From Gallionella sp. (GTDB lineage: Bacteria; Pseudomonadota; Gammaproteobacteria; Burkholderiales; Gallionellaceae): a DNA stretch of 64,000 bases. The stretch covers positions 62,001 through 126,000 of the forward strand of contig JAUSNM010000029.1 in assembly GCA_030645535.1 (NCBI GenBank), read 5' to 3'. Every line of letters begins with the position of its first letter. Within the stretch, counting starts at the first letter, position 1. Shown piece by piece: positions 23,601 through 33,084 of this stretch. The notes below the pieces were generated by a model. That model was not told the DNA's origin. It did no database searches and saw only the letters and a program-made list of their open reading frames with translations. A program made the position numbers and the translations under genes.

Positions 23601-23967
23601 CCTTCTTCTTTGCCGGCACGGCCTGTGCTTTTTTGAACGCCTCGACCCATTCCAGCAAGGCCGGATTCACGACAGGCGTACGCGGCAAGGACAATGCCGA
23701 TAACAGCACTGCAGCGGTGTGCTTGCATTTGAATCCGACCGGGCAGCTGCACATCGGCTTGATACCCGGCATGCCTGCCGTATCCGCTTCGAATAAAATT
23801 TCTACTGAATAAGGGTGTTTTGCCGTGCCCTTCACCTGCGCCGTGATCTTGTCAGACTGAACTGTCAATTGAGTGATTGAATTCAGGTAAGCCTTGGCCT
23901 TTTGTAACTCCTGCATGGAGTACCAGCGAGTTACATCGGCGAGTGTATAGGTCTTGGCAAATGACAT
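20665..23967 (-). CDS. SWIM zinc-finger SNF2-family helicase
   Basis: A DNA-translocase-type protein of about 1100 residues. The N-terminus has a SWIM zinc finger (CSCPVGFKCKH, near residues 74-84). The C-terminal half is a Snf2 ATPase with Walker A DDMGLGKT (about 656), DEAQ box (about 752), a LTGTPLENHLGELW motif III and a helicase C-lobe containing VFSQFTSMLELIEEEL and TDRAHRLGQ. The start MSFAKTY is the second candidate ATG, and neither has a clear ribosome-binding site. A TATAAT lies at 24014-24009 on the minus strand. Such bacterial Snf2 proteins are probably chromosomal remodelling or repair factors; the substrate is unknown. Confidence 0.93.
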   Translation of the reverse strand: MSFAKTYTLADVTRWYSMQELQKAKAYLNSITQLTVQSDKITAQVKGTAKHPYSVEILFEADTAGMPGIKPMCSCPVGFKCKHTAAVLLSALSLPRTPVVNPALLEWVEAFKKAQAVPAKKKAKPAVRPERLCYVLLKSLNTEGYFVGTYKARMSADGQLLGPLEEWSNVERALIKPPQFVTDEDLPILRLLWKQREKYDGNILLGKQGNEILNSLIESGRFFCMERVAGNRYVLSAPIRLKQGAVREARLDWGADESGRMVPKIIRSGAAVVVLPLPEATWYLDAKAGEIGLLKLAQTPPQIAQLLSMPPLREIDVPVVSEMLREMVPDLPAPTTTRLRALEAPLVPMLLLDTSLPAYMGRFRGYGFGTQVRDWACVEFRYGDAVLSPDHPGEFVSLQNGETVRVKRDLKLEQRFIQSLGRYGLEEMSRFGMAGTIPDQTMYGLESEKAWPQFMKLAVPEMKAAGWEIVLPQGFRHHVLEVEAWVGEFDEQEDGWFSLNMGIVVNGQRLALAPMLHELFKVDQRWLDAILLDRMKDNEPIELQLPEGGAVRVPAERIKPLARTLIELFDGKATGEEIRLSRYDVARIDALAGMERWQFKGVDAVASLAEKLKNTSGIQAVKAPEGFALQLRHYQLEGLAWLQFLREQGLAGILADDMGLGKTAQTLAHLLLEKQSGRMDRPSLVVLPTSLIFNWKREAERFAPELRMLSLHGKERAEHFPLIAEHDVILTTYPLLWRDEAALLEHNYHLLILDEAQTVKNVSSQAAQVVRRLNARHRLCLTGTPLENHLGELWAQFDFLLPGLLGDAKGFTKTWRTPIEKHGNRMRRDLLAQRVRPFIMRRRKEDVATELPPKTLIVRTVELSGTQRDLYETVRIAMDQRVREEIAEKGFARSHIIILDALLKLRQVCCDPRLLKLSSAKKVKEHAKLDLLMEMLPELVSEGRRILVFSQFTSMLELIEEELAKENLTYVKLTGDTQNREEVVRRFQDGEVPIFLISLKAGGVGLNLTTADTVIHYDPWWNPAVENQATDRAHRLGQTKNVFVYKLVVAGSIEEKILALQEKKAELAAGILSEDSAGLTKFGEADIAALLAPLPKDEEE

Positions 23968-24051
23968 GAAAATATGGCGGTGACACCGCACAGGTGGACG
24001 AAAGGCGGATTATAACGCGCCGCATGGAACGCGGTGAGACTTAGATGAACT

Positions 24052-24085
24052 AGCTGGCGGCTGGTGGCTGGTGGCTGGTGGCAGA
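24052..24085. repeat. GGCTGGT heptamer tract behind the LRR-kinase gene
   Basis: AGCTGGC is followed by GGCTGGT three times and GGCAGAC, all in 7-bp phase. The tract lies 28 bp beyond the stop of the LRR-kinase gene. Confidence 0.85.
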
Positions 24086-24112
24086 CCGGCTAAAGATCAC
24101 AGCCCCCGGCGT

Positions 24113-25447
24113 TCAGACTGTTTCCCGGCAAGCCCCCTGCAATCCCGCCAGAGTCTTCCGGATTTCGGCAAACAACGGACGGGCTGCAACCTCAGTCTGT
24201 CCGCAGCGGCGCTGCAATTCCCACAGCGCATCAAAAGCCGCCTGAGATTCAGGCGGAACACGCTCCAGCAATTCCTCCAGAAAACAGGAAAACGCGCGCA
24301 CTTCGATGCGCTGAAGTGCCGGAGCCTGATGCTGATCTGAAATAAAGGAAGCCGCGCCGAAGTCGCCCAGCAGACATTCGCCCTGCCCGTTCCACAGCAT
24401 GTTGTGCGCGTATAAATCGCCGTGCAGGATGCCCATGTCATGCAGATGCTCTGCTGCCGCCGCGATGCCGTGAGCCATGGATAATGCTGTGTTCAGAGAA
24501 AATTTTGTATCGGCAGGATAAATATCGCGCGTGCAGGATTCCAGACTGGGCGGTCCGGCAAGGTTCTTGAAACTCGCATCGATAAGCGGCATCACCAACC
24601 CTCTCACACCGTCAGGGTGCCCGCTGATCTTGCCCACAACAGAAATGATATTGGGATGATCGCCGGCAGCGATACACGCCGCCTTTTCGCTGCGCGGCAA
24701 ACCATCGCTGGTAACCAGCCCCTTGAACAGCTTGACCGCCACTGCTGTCGCACCCGCAGGCGCATGCTGCCAGTCGGCTTGATGGATAATGCCCGACGCA
24801 CCCTCACCCAGCTTGTGCTGCATATCGAGGCCATGCCAATGGACAGGGGTAATGGCCTGCTTCGCCACCGCAGCGGCTTCTGCCACATCCGAGAACGGGT
24901 TTCCGGCAAACGCCAGCCACGCCAGACGCGGCAAAGACAATAACCAGCCCGGCAGCGACTCGAACAAATTAGCGGAGATACGCAACAATTCCAGGTTCTG
25001 ACAGGCTGCCATCTCATCCGGCAGGTTCCGCAATTGATTGCCTGCCAGCATCAGTTTTTGCAAGCGGGGGCACTGCCCCAGCTCGGCGGGTAGCGAATTT
25101 AACTGGTTGTCGGTAAGGATCAGCCAGCGCAGTGCGACTGGCAGTGAAGCTGCTGACAAGTGGCGAATCTGGTTGGCCTTAAAGCCTATCATATCCAGTT
25201 CAGGACATTCTCCCAGCACTTCGGGCACACGCGTAAATTCATTGTCGGAACAGAATATCACCCGCAACTTGTGCAACCGGGGCAGATCATCCGGCAGCTT
25301 TGATAAGGCATTGCCGGAGAGGTTGAGGATTTCCAGGGAATCTGCAAGATCGTAAATCTCGGCAGGAAAGTGCGTTAAGCCGCACGACAAATCCAGCCGT
25401 GAAATTCCTGCCAGCTTGCCGCTGCGCAACATTGAGAGTGTGTTCAT
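24113..25447 (-). CDS. Leucine-rich repeat protein with C-terminal Ser/Thr kinase domain
   Basis: A 444-residue fusion. Residues 15-195 hold about seven leucine-rich repeats of the LxxLxLxxNxLxxLP type. Residues 205-440 form a eukaryotic-like protein kinase with glycine loop GEGASG, the ATP lysine in AVKLFK, catalytic loop HGDLYAHNML (HGD replacing HRD, with the catalytic Asp kept) and DFGAAS. The kinase therefore looks active. No signal peptide or membrane segment is present, so both parts are cytoplasmic. It precedes the SNF2 helicase on the same strand. The substrate is unknown. Confidence 0.88.
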   Translation of the reverse strand: MNTLSMLRSGKLAGISRLDLSCGLTHFPAEIYDLADSLEILNLSGNALSKLPDDLPRLHKLRVIFCSDNEFTRVPEVLGECPELDMIGFKANQIRHLSAASLPVALRWLILTDNQLNSLPAELGQCPRLQKLMLAGNQLRNLPDEMAACQNLELLRISANLFESLPGWLLSLPRLAWLAFAGNPFSDVAEAAAVAKQAITPVHWHGLDMQHKLGEGASGIIHQADWQHAPAGATAVAVKLFKGLVTSDGLPRSEKAACIAAGDHPNIISVVGKISGHPDGVRGLVMPLIDASFKNLAGPPSLESCTRDIYPADTKFSLNTALSMAHGIAAAAEHLHDMGILHGDLYAHNMLWNGQGECLLGDFGAASFISDQHQAPALQRIEVRAFSCFLEELLERVPPESQAAFDALWELQRRCGQTEVAARPLFAEIRKTLAGLQGACRETV

Positions 25448-25473
25448 TTATCCAATACCTGATTACCCGCCTG

Positions 25474-25650
25474 ACGGGCATGGCAAAAATGCCGTTACTT
25501 ATAATGCAAACGATTCTCGCAGGGATATTGCCCTGTGTGCAACTCGCAAACCCGCCATGCCCGTTTCCCTCTCCTCAATCCTCTCCCGCGTGCGGGCGAG
25601 GAGGCGAACGTTCCGCTACGCGAGTTTCACGTTAATGGGCATGTACATAT
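25474..25650. repeat. ACGGGCATGGCA dispersed repeat, copy 1
   Basis: The stretch between the divergent LRR-kinase and diguanylate cyclase genes starts with ACGGGCATGGCA, carries the inverted ATGCCCGTTTCCCT near 25557, then CTCCCGCGTGCGGGCGAGGAGG and GCGAGTTTCACGTTAATGGG. The same modules recur at 43491-43690 and 47527-47641. Apart from the presumed promoters I see nothing else here. Confidence 0.75.
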
Positions 25651-25770
25651 AACAGCGAACCTGCAGCATAACAAGTCGCCATGCAGGCGATCTGCTATTA
25701 TCCGGTCAGGCTTTTCGTTATCAGTTTATGCAGCACCTGTGAGATACGCGCCACCGAAGAGGGTCAGACA

Positions 25771-27960
25771 ATGAACAACTCTTTTTCTGATTCTAACCGG
25801 CAACTGGTGCCGCAACCCGAACCGCACCAGGAAAAACCGGGTGGCTGGTCATTATGCGGCTATAGCTTGTTGCCACTGCTGGTATGGAGCGCGTTGGTTG
25901 TTGCTTCGTTGTTTTTCTCGTTGCACAATCTGGAAGAGTCTTCGCTTGAGCAGAGCAAATCGCAGGGCAGAGAATTATTTCATCTGGTCGAAGCGATGCG
26001 AATCTGGAACGCCAAGCATGGCGGGATCTATGTATCGCAAACCGGGCGCGATCCGCCCAATCCTTACCTGAACAAGTCGATACGTTCCACCGAAACGATC
26101 ACCGGCCGGCCGCTTACGTTGTTAAATCCCGCCTATATGACCCGGCAGATTGCAGGCGTGATTGAACGCGAAGCGGGGATACGCATACATCTGACCAGCC
26201 TGAAACCGGTCAACCCCGAAAATAAAGCCGATGCATGGGAAGCGCTTGCCCTGCATGCCTTCGAGCGCGGCCAGATAAAAGAACAAATCGAGTTCGATAC
26301 CATTGCCGGCATGGCGCGGTACATGGCGCCGCTATACGTTAAGCCTTCGTGTCTGGCCTGCCATGAAGGTTATAAACGAGGCGATGTACGCGGTGGTCTC
26401 AGCGTGCAATGGTCTGCTCAACCTGTCTTGTTGTCGATGCGCACCGGGTACCATCGCAGCATTGCGATTCACGCCGCTGTCTGGCTGCTGATCTCAGGTT
26501 TGCTGATAATCGTCACACGCAAACTCCTGGACAACAATGCCACCATCCGGCAATCTCAAGCAGCGCTGTCCGCGTTGAATGCCGGGCTGGAAGCGACTGT
26601 GCAAGCGCGCGCCAGACAATTGGCAGCTTCAATGCAAACGTTGCAAACCATCAGCAGCCACGCGCCCGGGATCGTATTTCAATACTTGTTGCGCCCGGAC
26701 GGGAGTTCCGCGATTCCTTACGCCAACGATCAGCTATATGAGGTGTTTGGCTTGCATCCGGAAGAGGTGCGCAACAATGCAGCCTGCCTTCTCGAACAGA
26801 TACATCCGGACGATGTGGCCGGCTTCATCTCGTCAAACCGCTTTTCAGCGCGTGATTTGACGCCATGGCAGCATGAGTTCCGCATCCGCGATGCAGAAGG
26901 GCGCGAACGCTGGTTATTTGCTGATACCGTGCCGCAACGACGCGAAAATGGTCTGATACTCTGGAATGGTTTCATCACCGATATCACCCAGCGTAAACGG
27001 GCCGACGCTGAGTTGCGGCGACACAAAGTAATCATCGATACCGCGCAGGATGGCTTCTGGATGGTCGATACGACGGGTAACTTGCAGGAAGTCAACCAGG
27101 CTTATGCAGACATGACCGGTTACACCATCGATGAATTACTCAGGATGCATGTCAGCGACCTGGAAGTAAGTGAGCAGAGCGCTGATATCGAAGAGCATAT
27201 CGAAAAGCTCTTTACGGCAGGGCATGACGTGTTTGAAACGCGCCATCGTCACAAAGACGGGCATCAGATCGACGTCGAAATGTCCGCCACGTTCATGCGT
27301 GAACTCAATACGTTCTTTGTGTTCTGCCGCGACATCACCCGGCGCAAGCAGGTCGAAAATATCCTGGTCGAGAGCGAAAATCGCTTCCGCCGTCTGGCGG
27401 ATTATGACGTATTGACCAGACTGCCCAACCGCCGGCTACTGGCTGACAGACTGGGTGCGGCGATGGCGGCCAGCAAACGCAGCGGCAGTTATGGCGCGCT
27501 GCTGTTCCTCGATCTGGATAATTTCAAACCGCTCAATGACCAGCATGGCCATGATGTAGGTGATCTGCTGTTGCTGGAGGTGGCGGATCGCCTCAAAAAC
27601 TGTGTGCGTGAAGTTGATACCGTGGCGCGTCTGGGAGGGGACGAGTTTGTGGTGGTGCTGAGCGAACTGGATCAGGACAGGCAGAAATCGCACGATCAGG
27701 CGCGATTGATTGCGGAAAAGATACGCACGACCCTCTCGGAGCCCTATCTGCTGCCGTTGCACGGTCAGAGCAATAGCGTGGAGCATCATTGCAGCGCAAG
27801 CATCGGGGTGGTGCTGTTCGCAGGTCACGAACATGCGCAGGCAGACATCTTCAAGTGGGCGGACACCGCGATGTATACGGCCAAAAAATCCGGACGCAAT
27901 CAGGTCCGCTTCCATCAGCAATCTGACATCAATGAAGGCGGACCTGATAACGGCAATTGA
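25771..27960 (+). CDS. Membrane diguanylate cyclase with periplasmic CxxCH heme-type sensor and PAS domains
   Basis: A 729-residue protein starting at MNNSFSD behind GAGGG. Two membrane segments (about 30-50 and 233-251) enclose a periplasmic DUF3365/Tll0287-like sensor with the c-type heme motif CLACHEG (C193-H197). Two PAS domains follow (about 300-415 and 420-545; ITRRK-type PAC ends), and then a GGDEF domain with intact RLGGDEFVVVL near residue 620. There is no EAL domain. This predicts c-di-GMP synthesis controlled by a periplasmic heme, perhaps sensing redox state or a gas. The last codons lie in an ACAATT heptamer tract. Confidence 0.9.
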   Translation: MNNSFSDSNRQLVPQPEPHQEKPGGWSLCGYSLLPLLVWSALVVASLFFSLHNLEESSLEQSKSQGRELFHLVEAMRIWNAKHGGIYVSQTGRDPPNPYLNKSIRSTETITGRPLTLLNPAYMTRQIAGVIEREAGIRIHLTSLKPVNPENKADAWEALALHAFERGQIKEQIEFDTIAGMARYMAPLYVKPSCLACHEGYKRGDVRGGLSVQWSAQPVLLSMRTGYHRSIAIHAAVWLLISGLLIIVTRKLLDNNATIRQSQAALSALNAGLEATVQARARQLAASMQTLQTISSHAPGIVFQYLLRPDGSSAIPYANDQLYEVFGLHPEEVRNNAACLLEQIHPDDVAGFISSNRFSARDLTPWQHEFRIRDAEGRERWLFADTVPQRRENGLILWNGFITDITQRKRADAELRRHKVIIDTAQDGFWMVDTTGNLQEVNQAYADMTGYTIDELLRMHVSDLEVSEQSADIEEHIEKLFTAGHDVFETRHRHKDGHQIDVEMSATFMRELNTFFVFCRDITRRKQVENILVESENRFRRLADYDVLTRLPNRRLLADRLGAAMAASKRSGSYGALLFLDLDNFKPLNDQHGHDVGDLLLLEVADRLKNCVREVDTVARLGGDEFVVVLSELDQDRQKSHDQARLIAEKIRTTLSEPYLLPLHGQSNSVEHHCSASIGVVLFAGHEHAQADIFKWADTAMYTAKKSGRNQVRFHQQSDINEGGPDNGN

Positions 27961-27976
27961 CAATTATCAATTGTTC
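27952..27976. repeat. ACAATTG/ATCAATT heptamer tract shared by two convergent gene ends
   Basis: GGCAATT, GACAATT and ATCAATT run in 7-bp phase. The tract includes the stop of the diguanylate cyclase gene (27958-27960) and of folE2 (27967-27969), so both proteins end in Asn-rich codons taken from it. Confidence 0.75.
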
Positions 27977-28767
27977 TTCGTTTTATCCCGCTCGATCAGC
28001 GCGTAGGCCGAGTGATTGTGGATGGACTCGAAGTTCTCAGACTCAACCATATAGGCGTCGATCCGATCGTCTGCATTGAGCACGGCAGCCACGTCGCGCA
28101 CCATATCTTCGACAAACTTCGGGTTATCGTAGGCGCGTTCGGTGACATATTTCTCATCGGGACGTTTGAGCAAGCCATACAACTCGCAGGACGCCTGTTC
28201 CTCGGCGATACGCACCACGTCCTCGATCCAGACAAATTTGTTGGTGCGCAAGGTGATGGTCACATGTGAGCGCTGGTTGTGCGCACCGCGATCGGAAATT
28301 TTCTTCGAGCAGGGACACAGGCTGGTCACTGGAACCAGCACTTTCATCGTGATGCTGGCTTTGCCGTCTTTCATTTCACCGATCAGCGTCACATCGTAAT
28401 CGAGCAGACTTTGCACGCCGGATATCGGCGCGGTCTTGTTGACGAAATACGGGAAACTCATCTCGATGTAACCGGATTCCGCTTCCAGCAACACCACCAT
28501 TTCGCGCAGGATAATCTCATACGACTCAACGGAAATCTCGCGTTCGTGCCGGTTGAGAATCTCGACAAAGCGCGACATGTGTGTGCCCTTGAAATTATGC
28601 GGCAGATGCACGTACATGTTGAAGGTGGCGATGGTGTGTTGCACACCAACGCTCTTGTCCTGAACCTTGACCGGATGACGGATGCCTTTGATGCCGACAC
28701 GATTGATCGCGATCTGGCGTAAATCAGCCGAACTTTGCACGTCAGGAATAGGCTTCGGAGTATTCAT
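27967..28767 (-). CDS. folE2: GTP cyclohydrolase FolE2 (type IB)
   Basis: FolE2 carries out the first step of folate (and queuosine) synthesis from GTP, replacing FolE1 and able to use metals other than zinc. The 266 residues show the family's conserved segments: a metal-ligand Cys in [10 protein letters not shown], the following GAHNQRSHV and the C-terminal NHSAYA. It is downstream of dxs on the same strand with a 54-bp gap. It ends against the diguanylate cyclase gene. Its presence fits with tgt and queA (queuosine) and folP elsewhere in the window. Confidence 0.96.
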   Translation of the reverse strand: MNTPKPIPDVQSSADLRQIAINRVGIKGIRHPVKVQDKSVGVQHTIATFNMYVHLPHNFKGTHMSRFVEILNRHEREISVESYEIILREMVVLLEAESGYIEMSFPYFVNKTAPISGVQSLLDYDVTLIGEMKDGKASITMKVLVPVTSLCPCSKKISDRGAHNQRSHVTITLRTNKFVWIEDVVRIAEEQASCELYGLLKRPDEKYVTERAYDNPKFVEDMVRDVAAVLNADDRIDAYMVESENFESIHNHSAYALIERDKTKNN

Positions 28768-28821
28768 AGCAACTTTCTATCAGATTACAGTTAGGCAGGA
28801 TTATAACCAATCCCGACAAAA

Positions 28822-30684
28822 TTACTTGGTCAATTTACTGTTTATTGTTTTGATCAGGCCGGCAGCATCCAGACCGCAGTCTGCCAGCATTTGCGCATGC
28901 TCGCCTTGTTCGATAAAGCTATCCGGCAGCCCCAACTGCAGCATCGCCACGCCCAGCCCGTTCAGGCATTCCGCAACGGCACTGCCCGCCCCGCCCTGCA
29001 CGACATTCTCTTCCACCGTGACCAGCAGTTCATGACAGGCAGCCATGCGCCGCACCAGTTCAGCATCCAGGGGTTTGACAAAGCGCATGTTCACCACCGT
29101 CGCATCCAGTTGCTCGCCCGCGATCAAGGCAGGGGCCAACATGGAACCGAATGCCAGAATCGCCACACGACAGCCTTCACGACGCACCTCACCCCGGCCG
29201 ACTTGCAAAGCCTGCATCTCACGGCACACTTCCACACCCGGCCCCACGCCACGCGGATAGCGCACGGCAGCCGGTGTATCCAGTTTGATCGCGGTGTACA
29301 GCATAGCTCGGCATTCATTCTCATCGGACGGCGCCATCACCGTCATGTTCGGGATGCAGCGCAAGAAGGACAGATCGAAACTCCCGGCGTGGGTCGCGCC
29401 ATCCGCACCGACCAGCCCGCCGCGATCAATCGCCAGTACCACCGGCAGTTTTTGAATCGCAATATCGTGTATCAGCTGGTCAAAGGCGCGTTGCAAAAAG
29501 GTCGAGTAAATCGCCACTACCGGCTTGTAACCATCGCAGGCCAGGCCTGCGGCAAAAGTCAGCGCGTGCTGCTCGGCGATGCCCACATCGAAATAACGCG
29601 CAGGGAATTTTTCGGCAAACTCCGCCATGCCTGAACCTTCGCACATCGCAGGCGTGATACCGACCACCCGCTCATCAACAGCCGCGATATCGCACAACCA
29701 TTGCCCGAATACCTGGGTATAAGTCGGTTTGCCGGCCTGCCCTTCTGGGCTGCTCAGGACAGGTTTTGCAACGATGCCTTGTTTGCGGTCAAATTTACCC
29801 ACGCCGTGATACAACAGGCAATCTTCTTCAGCCAGCGCGTAACCACGGCCCTTTTGCGTGACCACATGCAGGAACTGCGGGCCTTCGAGTTTACGTATGT
29901 TGGCCAACGTATCCAGCAAGGCATCCAGATCATGACCGTCGATCGGCCCGATATAGTTGAAGCCGAATTCCTCGAACATCGTGCCGGGGATCACCATGCC
30001 TTTGACGTGTTCTTCGGCACGCTTGGCGAACTCCAGCACCGGCGGCATGCCCTTGAGCACCTTTTCGCTGCCGCGCCGCATCGCCGCGTAAAAACGCCCC
30101 GACATCAACTTGGCCAGATAATTGTTCAAGGCGCCTACCGGACGCGAAATGGACATATCGTTATCGTTGAGGATCACCAGCAGATTGGCATTCATCGCGC
30201 CCGCGTTGTTGAGCGCCTCGAAAGCCATCCCGCCGGTCATCGCGCCGTCGCCGATAATCGCCACTGCCCGCCGCTCCGACCCTGACAATTGCGCCGCCAC
30301 TGCCATGCCCAATGCCGCAGAGATCGACGTGCTGGAATGCCCGGTACCGAAAGTGTCGTAAGGACTCTCGTCGCGTTTTGGAAAACCGGCAAGACCGCCC
30401 TTCATCCGCAAGGTGCTCATCGCATTGCGGCGTCCGGTGAGAATTTTATGCACGTAGGTCTGGTGTCCGACATCCCACACCAGTTTGTCATCCGGCGTGT
30501 TGAACACCGTGTGCAGTGCGATGGTCAGCTCGACGGTGCCGAGATTGGAGGACAAATGCCCGCCGGTCTTGCTGACCGATTCGACCAGAAACTCGCGCAA
30601 TTCACGCGCCAGCTGCGGCAATTGCTCGCGCGAAAGATTGCGCAAATCTTCAGGTGTGTTGACGGTATCGAGCAATGAGTACAT
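28822..30684 (-). CDS. dxs: 1-deoxy-D-xylulose-5-phosphate synthase
   Basis: Dxs condenses pyruvate and glyceraldehyde-3-phosphate, the first step of the MEP isoprenoid pathway, with thiamine diphosphate. The 620 residues include the ThDP-binding [15 protein letters not shown] motif and the conserved segments [14 protein letters not shown] and [16 protein letters not shown] start it at the ATG at 30684-30682, which forms TGATG with the ispA stop. A TTG one codon upstream is the alternative. It is the third gene of xseB-ispA-dxs. Confidence 0.98.
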   Translation of the reverse strand: MYSLLDTVNTPEDLRNLSREQLPQLARELREFLVESVSKTGGHLSSNLGTVELTIALHTVFNTPDDKLVWDVGHQTYVHKILTGRRNAMSTLRMKGGLAGFPKRDESPYDTFGTGHSSTSISAALGMAVAAQLSGSERRAVAIIGDGAMTGGMAFEALNNAGAMNANLLVILNDNDMSISRPVGALNNYLAKLMSGRFYAAMRRGSEKVLKGMPPVLEFAKRAEEHVKGMVIPGTMFEEFGFNYIGPIDGHDLDALLDTLANIRKLEGPQFLHVVTQKGRGYALAEEDCLLYHGVGKFDRKQGIVAKPVLSSPEGQAGKPTYTQVFGQWLCDIAAVDERVVGITPAMCEGSGMAEFAEKFPARYFDVGIAEQHALTFAAGLACDGYKPVVAIYSTFLQRAFDQLIHDIAIQKLPVVLAIDRGGLVGADGATHAGSFDLSFLRCIPNMTVMAPSDENECRAMLYTAIKLDTPAAVRYPRGVGPGVEVCREMQALQVGRGEVRREGCRVAILAFGSMLAPALIAGEQLDATVVNMRFVKPLDAELVRRMAACHELLVTVEENVVQGGAGSAVAECLNGLGVAMLQLGLPDSFIEQGEHAQMLADCGLDAAGLIKTINSKLTK

Positions 30685-31577
30685 CAAAACTTTCGCAACA
30701 CAATGAAATCGGCGAGCTCACGCAGGCGCTGCGCCTCATCGCCAAACTCAGCCAGACTATTCAGTGCTTCCGCGTGCAGATTCTGTGCCATGTTCCGTGC
30801 GGCTGGAACACCCAGCAGCGTGACATAAGTCGGCTTGTCGTTATCGGCATCCTTGCCTGCGGTCTTGCCCAGGGTTGCGGTATCAGCACAGGCGTCGAGC
30901 ACATCGTCCACCACCTGAAACGCCAGTCCGACACACTTACCGAAATGATCGAGGCGGGCCAGTTGCTGCGCTGAAACTGTCCCGCACTGAGCGCCCAGCA
31001 AAACGGCTGCACGTATCAGCGCGCCGGTCTTGTGAATATGCATGTTCTCCAGTTCAGGCAGACTTAACGACTTGCCGATGCTGTCAAGATCGATCGCCTG
31101 CCCGCCTGCCATGCCACGCGAACCGGAAGCCACCGCCAGCAACCTGATCATCGCCATCTGCTGCTGCGGGCCGTCGCTTAAGCGATGCTCAGCCAGCAAT
31201 TGAAAAGCCAGTGATTGCAGGCTGTCACCAACCAACAGCGCAGTCGCGTCATCGTATTGCACATGACAAGTCGGCTTGCCACGGCGCAACACATCGTCAT
31301 CCATGCACGGCATATCGTCATGCACCAGCGAATAGGCATGAATCAATTCGACTGCCGCAGCCACGATGTTGACGCGCGCCACATCCGCCCCTGCCAGCTC
31401 GCCCGCTGCAAACGCCAGCAAAGGGCGCACACGCTTGCCGCCATCGAGCACGGCATAACGCATCGCCTGGTGCAGTCGCTGCGGGGCAATCTCAGGTTGC
31501 GGCAACAAACCACGCAACACCTCTTCGAATGTGGATTGGCGGGTGGCCGCCCAGCTTGTGAAATCGGTATTCATCAT
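30684..31577 (-). CDS. ispA: Polyprenyl synthetase (farnesyl diphosphate synthase)
   Basis: IspA elongates IPP and DMAPP to farnesyl diphosphate. The 297-residue protein has both aspartate-rich motifs: the first as DDMPCMDDD (DDxxxxD type, near residue 92) and the second as DDVLD (near residue 231), with GGKRVRP before them. Its ATG overlaps the xseB stop and its stop overlaps the dxs start, so the three genes are tightly coupled. Confidence 0.96.
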   Translation of the reverse strand: MMNTDFTSWAATRQSTFEEVLRGLLPQPEIAPQRLHQAMRYAVLDGGKRVRPLLAFAAGELAGADVARVNIVAAAVELIHAYSLVHDDMPCMDDDVLRRGKPTCHVQYDDATALLVGDSLQSLAFQLLAEHRLSDGPQQQMAMIRLLAVASGSRGMAGGQAIDLDSIGKSLSLPELENMHIHKTGALIRAAVLLGAQCGTVSAQQLARLDHFGKCVGLAFQVVDDVLDACADTATLGKTAGKDADNDKPTYVTLLGVPAARNMAQNLHAEALNSLAEFGDEAQRLRELADFIVLRKF

Positions 31578-31807
31578 GGAACCTCGCTCACGGATAGCTC
31601 TTTCAACACGCCCTCTTCCAGCACGCGCACCTGCTGCTGGGCGTCTTCGAGGCGACTGCGACAGAATGTCAGCAATTCGGCACCGCGTTTATAAGCCGCC
31701 AGCGAATCTTCCAGCGACAGCTTGCCCGCCTCCATGTCCGCGACGATTTCTTCGAGCTCGGCCATTGCCGACTCGTAGCCCAGTGGTTTTTGAGATTTTC
31801 CGGCCAT
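31574..31807 (-). CDS. xseB: Exodeoxyribonuclease VII small subunit
   Basis: XseB is the small helical subunit of exonuclease VII. The 77-residue form starting at MAGKSQKPLGY matches the family. A longer in-frame start (MGKML, 31846) adds 13 residues not usual for XseB. The conserved helix reads YESAMAELEEIVADMEAGKL, followed by SLEDSLAAYKRGAELL. It is the first gene of the xseB-ispA-dxs operon and is divergent from the Rieske oxygenase gene. Confidence 0.95.
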   Translation of the reverse strand: MAGKSQKPLGYESAMAELEEIVADMEAGKLSLEDSLAAYKRGAELLTFCRSRLEDAQQQVRVLEEGVLKELSVSEVP

Positions 31808-31946
31808 TTCAGTCTTCTGCGTGGGAAAGAGTAGCATTTTACCCAACGCACCCTGTCTGAGCCAATTTTTGTTGCCCTCACCCCTGATTTAAGCGAAAAT
31901 CGCACTCTTTCCCGTAATAAACATATTCACTATTTGCAAGGATGAC

Positions 31947-33050
31947 GTGGGTTTGTCCAATATCGCTACCATGAATCAACTTACCCCGGCCCAGGTTCAA
32001 CCACCGCTCGGCTGGTACTTCGACCCCAAGATATTGGAGGTTGAACAGCGGGTGCTTTTCGAACAAGGCCCCAACTATGTCGGCCATGAATTGATGGTAC
32101 CCAGCCTGGGCGACTATCAGGTGCTGCGCGATGAGGCGCAAATGCTGGTGCGCAACCCGAACGGCGTGGAGCTGCTGTCCAACATCTGCCGCCATCGCCA
32201 GGCCACCATGCTGCAAGGCCGGGGCAACGCGCAACACATCGTTTGCCCGCTGCATCGCTGGACTTACAAGACCGATGGCGAATTGCTCGGCGCGCCGCAT
32301 TTCCCGGAAAACCCCTGTTTGCATCTGAACAAGTCGCCGTTGCAAAACTGGAACGGCATGCTGTTCTCGGGCGAACGCGATATCGCGAAGGACCTGGCGA
32401 AAGTCGGCGTGATGGAGGATCTGGATTTTTCCGGCTACATGCTCGATCGCGTGCAGGTAGACGAATACGCATTCAACTGGAAGACTTTCATCGAGGTGTA
32501 TCTGGAGGACTACCACGTCGTGCCGTTCCACCCGGGGCTGGGCAACTTCGTGGACTGCGACGATCTTAAATGGGAGTTCGGCGAACAATACAGCGTACAG
32601 ACGGTCGGCATCAAGAACGCGCTGAAGAAGGTCGGCAGCGCAGCCTATGGCGACTGGCAGGAACAGGTGCTGCGCTATCACGGCGGCAAGCTGCCTAAAT
32701 ACGGTGCGATCTGGCTGACTTACTACCCGAACATCATGGTCGAGTGGTATCCCGGCACACTGGTCATCAGCACGCTGGTGCCGCGCGGTGCGGAAGCCTG
32801 CACCAATATCGTCGAATTCTATTATCTGGAAGACATCGTGTTGTTCGAACGCGAATACGTCGAAGCCGAGCAGAAGGCTTACAACGAGACCGCGATAGAA
32901 GACGACGTGATCTGCGTGCGCATGAACCAGGGACGCAAATCGCTCTATCAGCGCGGCATCGAAGAACACGGCCCGTATCAGTCGCCCACCGAGGACGGCA
33001 TGCTGCATTTCCACGAGTATCTGCGCCGCAACCTTGCGCCGCACCTTTGA
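31947..33050 (+). CDS. Rieske non-heme iron oxygenase, large subunit type
   Basis: A 367-residue aromatic-ring-hydroxylating type oxygenase. The Rieske [2Fe-2S] ligands are C81 and H83 (CRHR) and C100 and H103 (CPLHRW). The mononuclear iron site is visible as LEDYHVVPFHPGL (H190, H195). I place the start at a GTG with AAGGA five bases upstream. An ATG eight codons later lacks a ribosome-binding site. No reductase, ferredoxin or small subunit gene is nearby, so electron donors must be encoded elsewhere. The substrate cannot be deduced. Confidence 0.9.
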   Translation: MGLSNIATMNQLTPAQVQPPLGWYFDPKILEVEQRVLFEQGPNYVGHELMVPSLGDYQVLRDEAQMLVRNPNGVELLSNICRHRQATMLQGRGNAQHIVCPLHRWTYKTDGELLGAPHFPENPCLHLNKSPLQNWNGMLFSGERDIAKDLAKVGVMEDLDFSGYMLDRVQVDEYAFNWKTFIEVYLEDYHVVPFHPGLGNFVDCDDLKWEFGEQYSVQTVGIKNALKKVGSAAYGDWQEQVLRYHGGKLPKYGAIWLTYYPNIMVEWYPGTLVISTLVPRGAEACTNIVEFYYLEDIVLFEREYVEAEQKAYNETAIEDDVICVRMNQGRKSLYQRGIEEHGPYQSPTEDGMLHFHEYLRRNLAPHL

Positions 33051-33084
33051 TCGCCGCCCCGCGTGACGGGGACAGCGGCATAGC

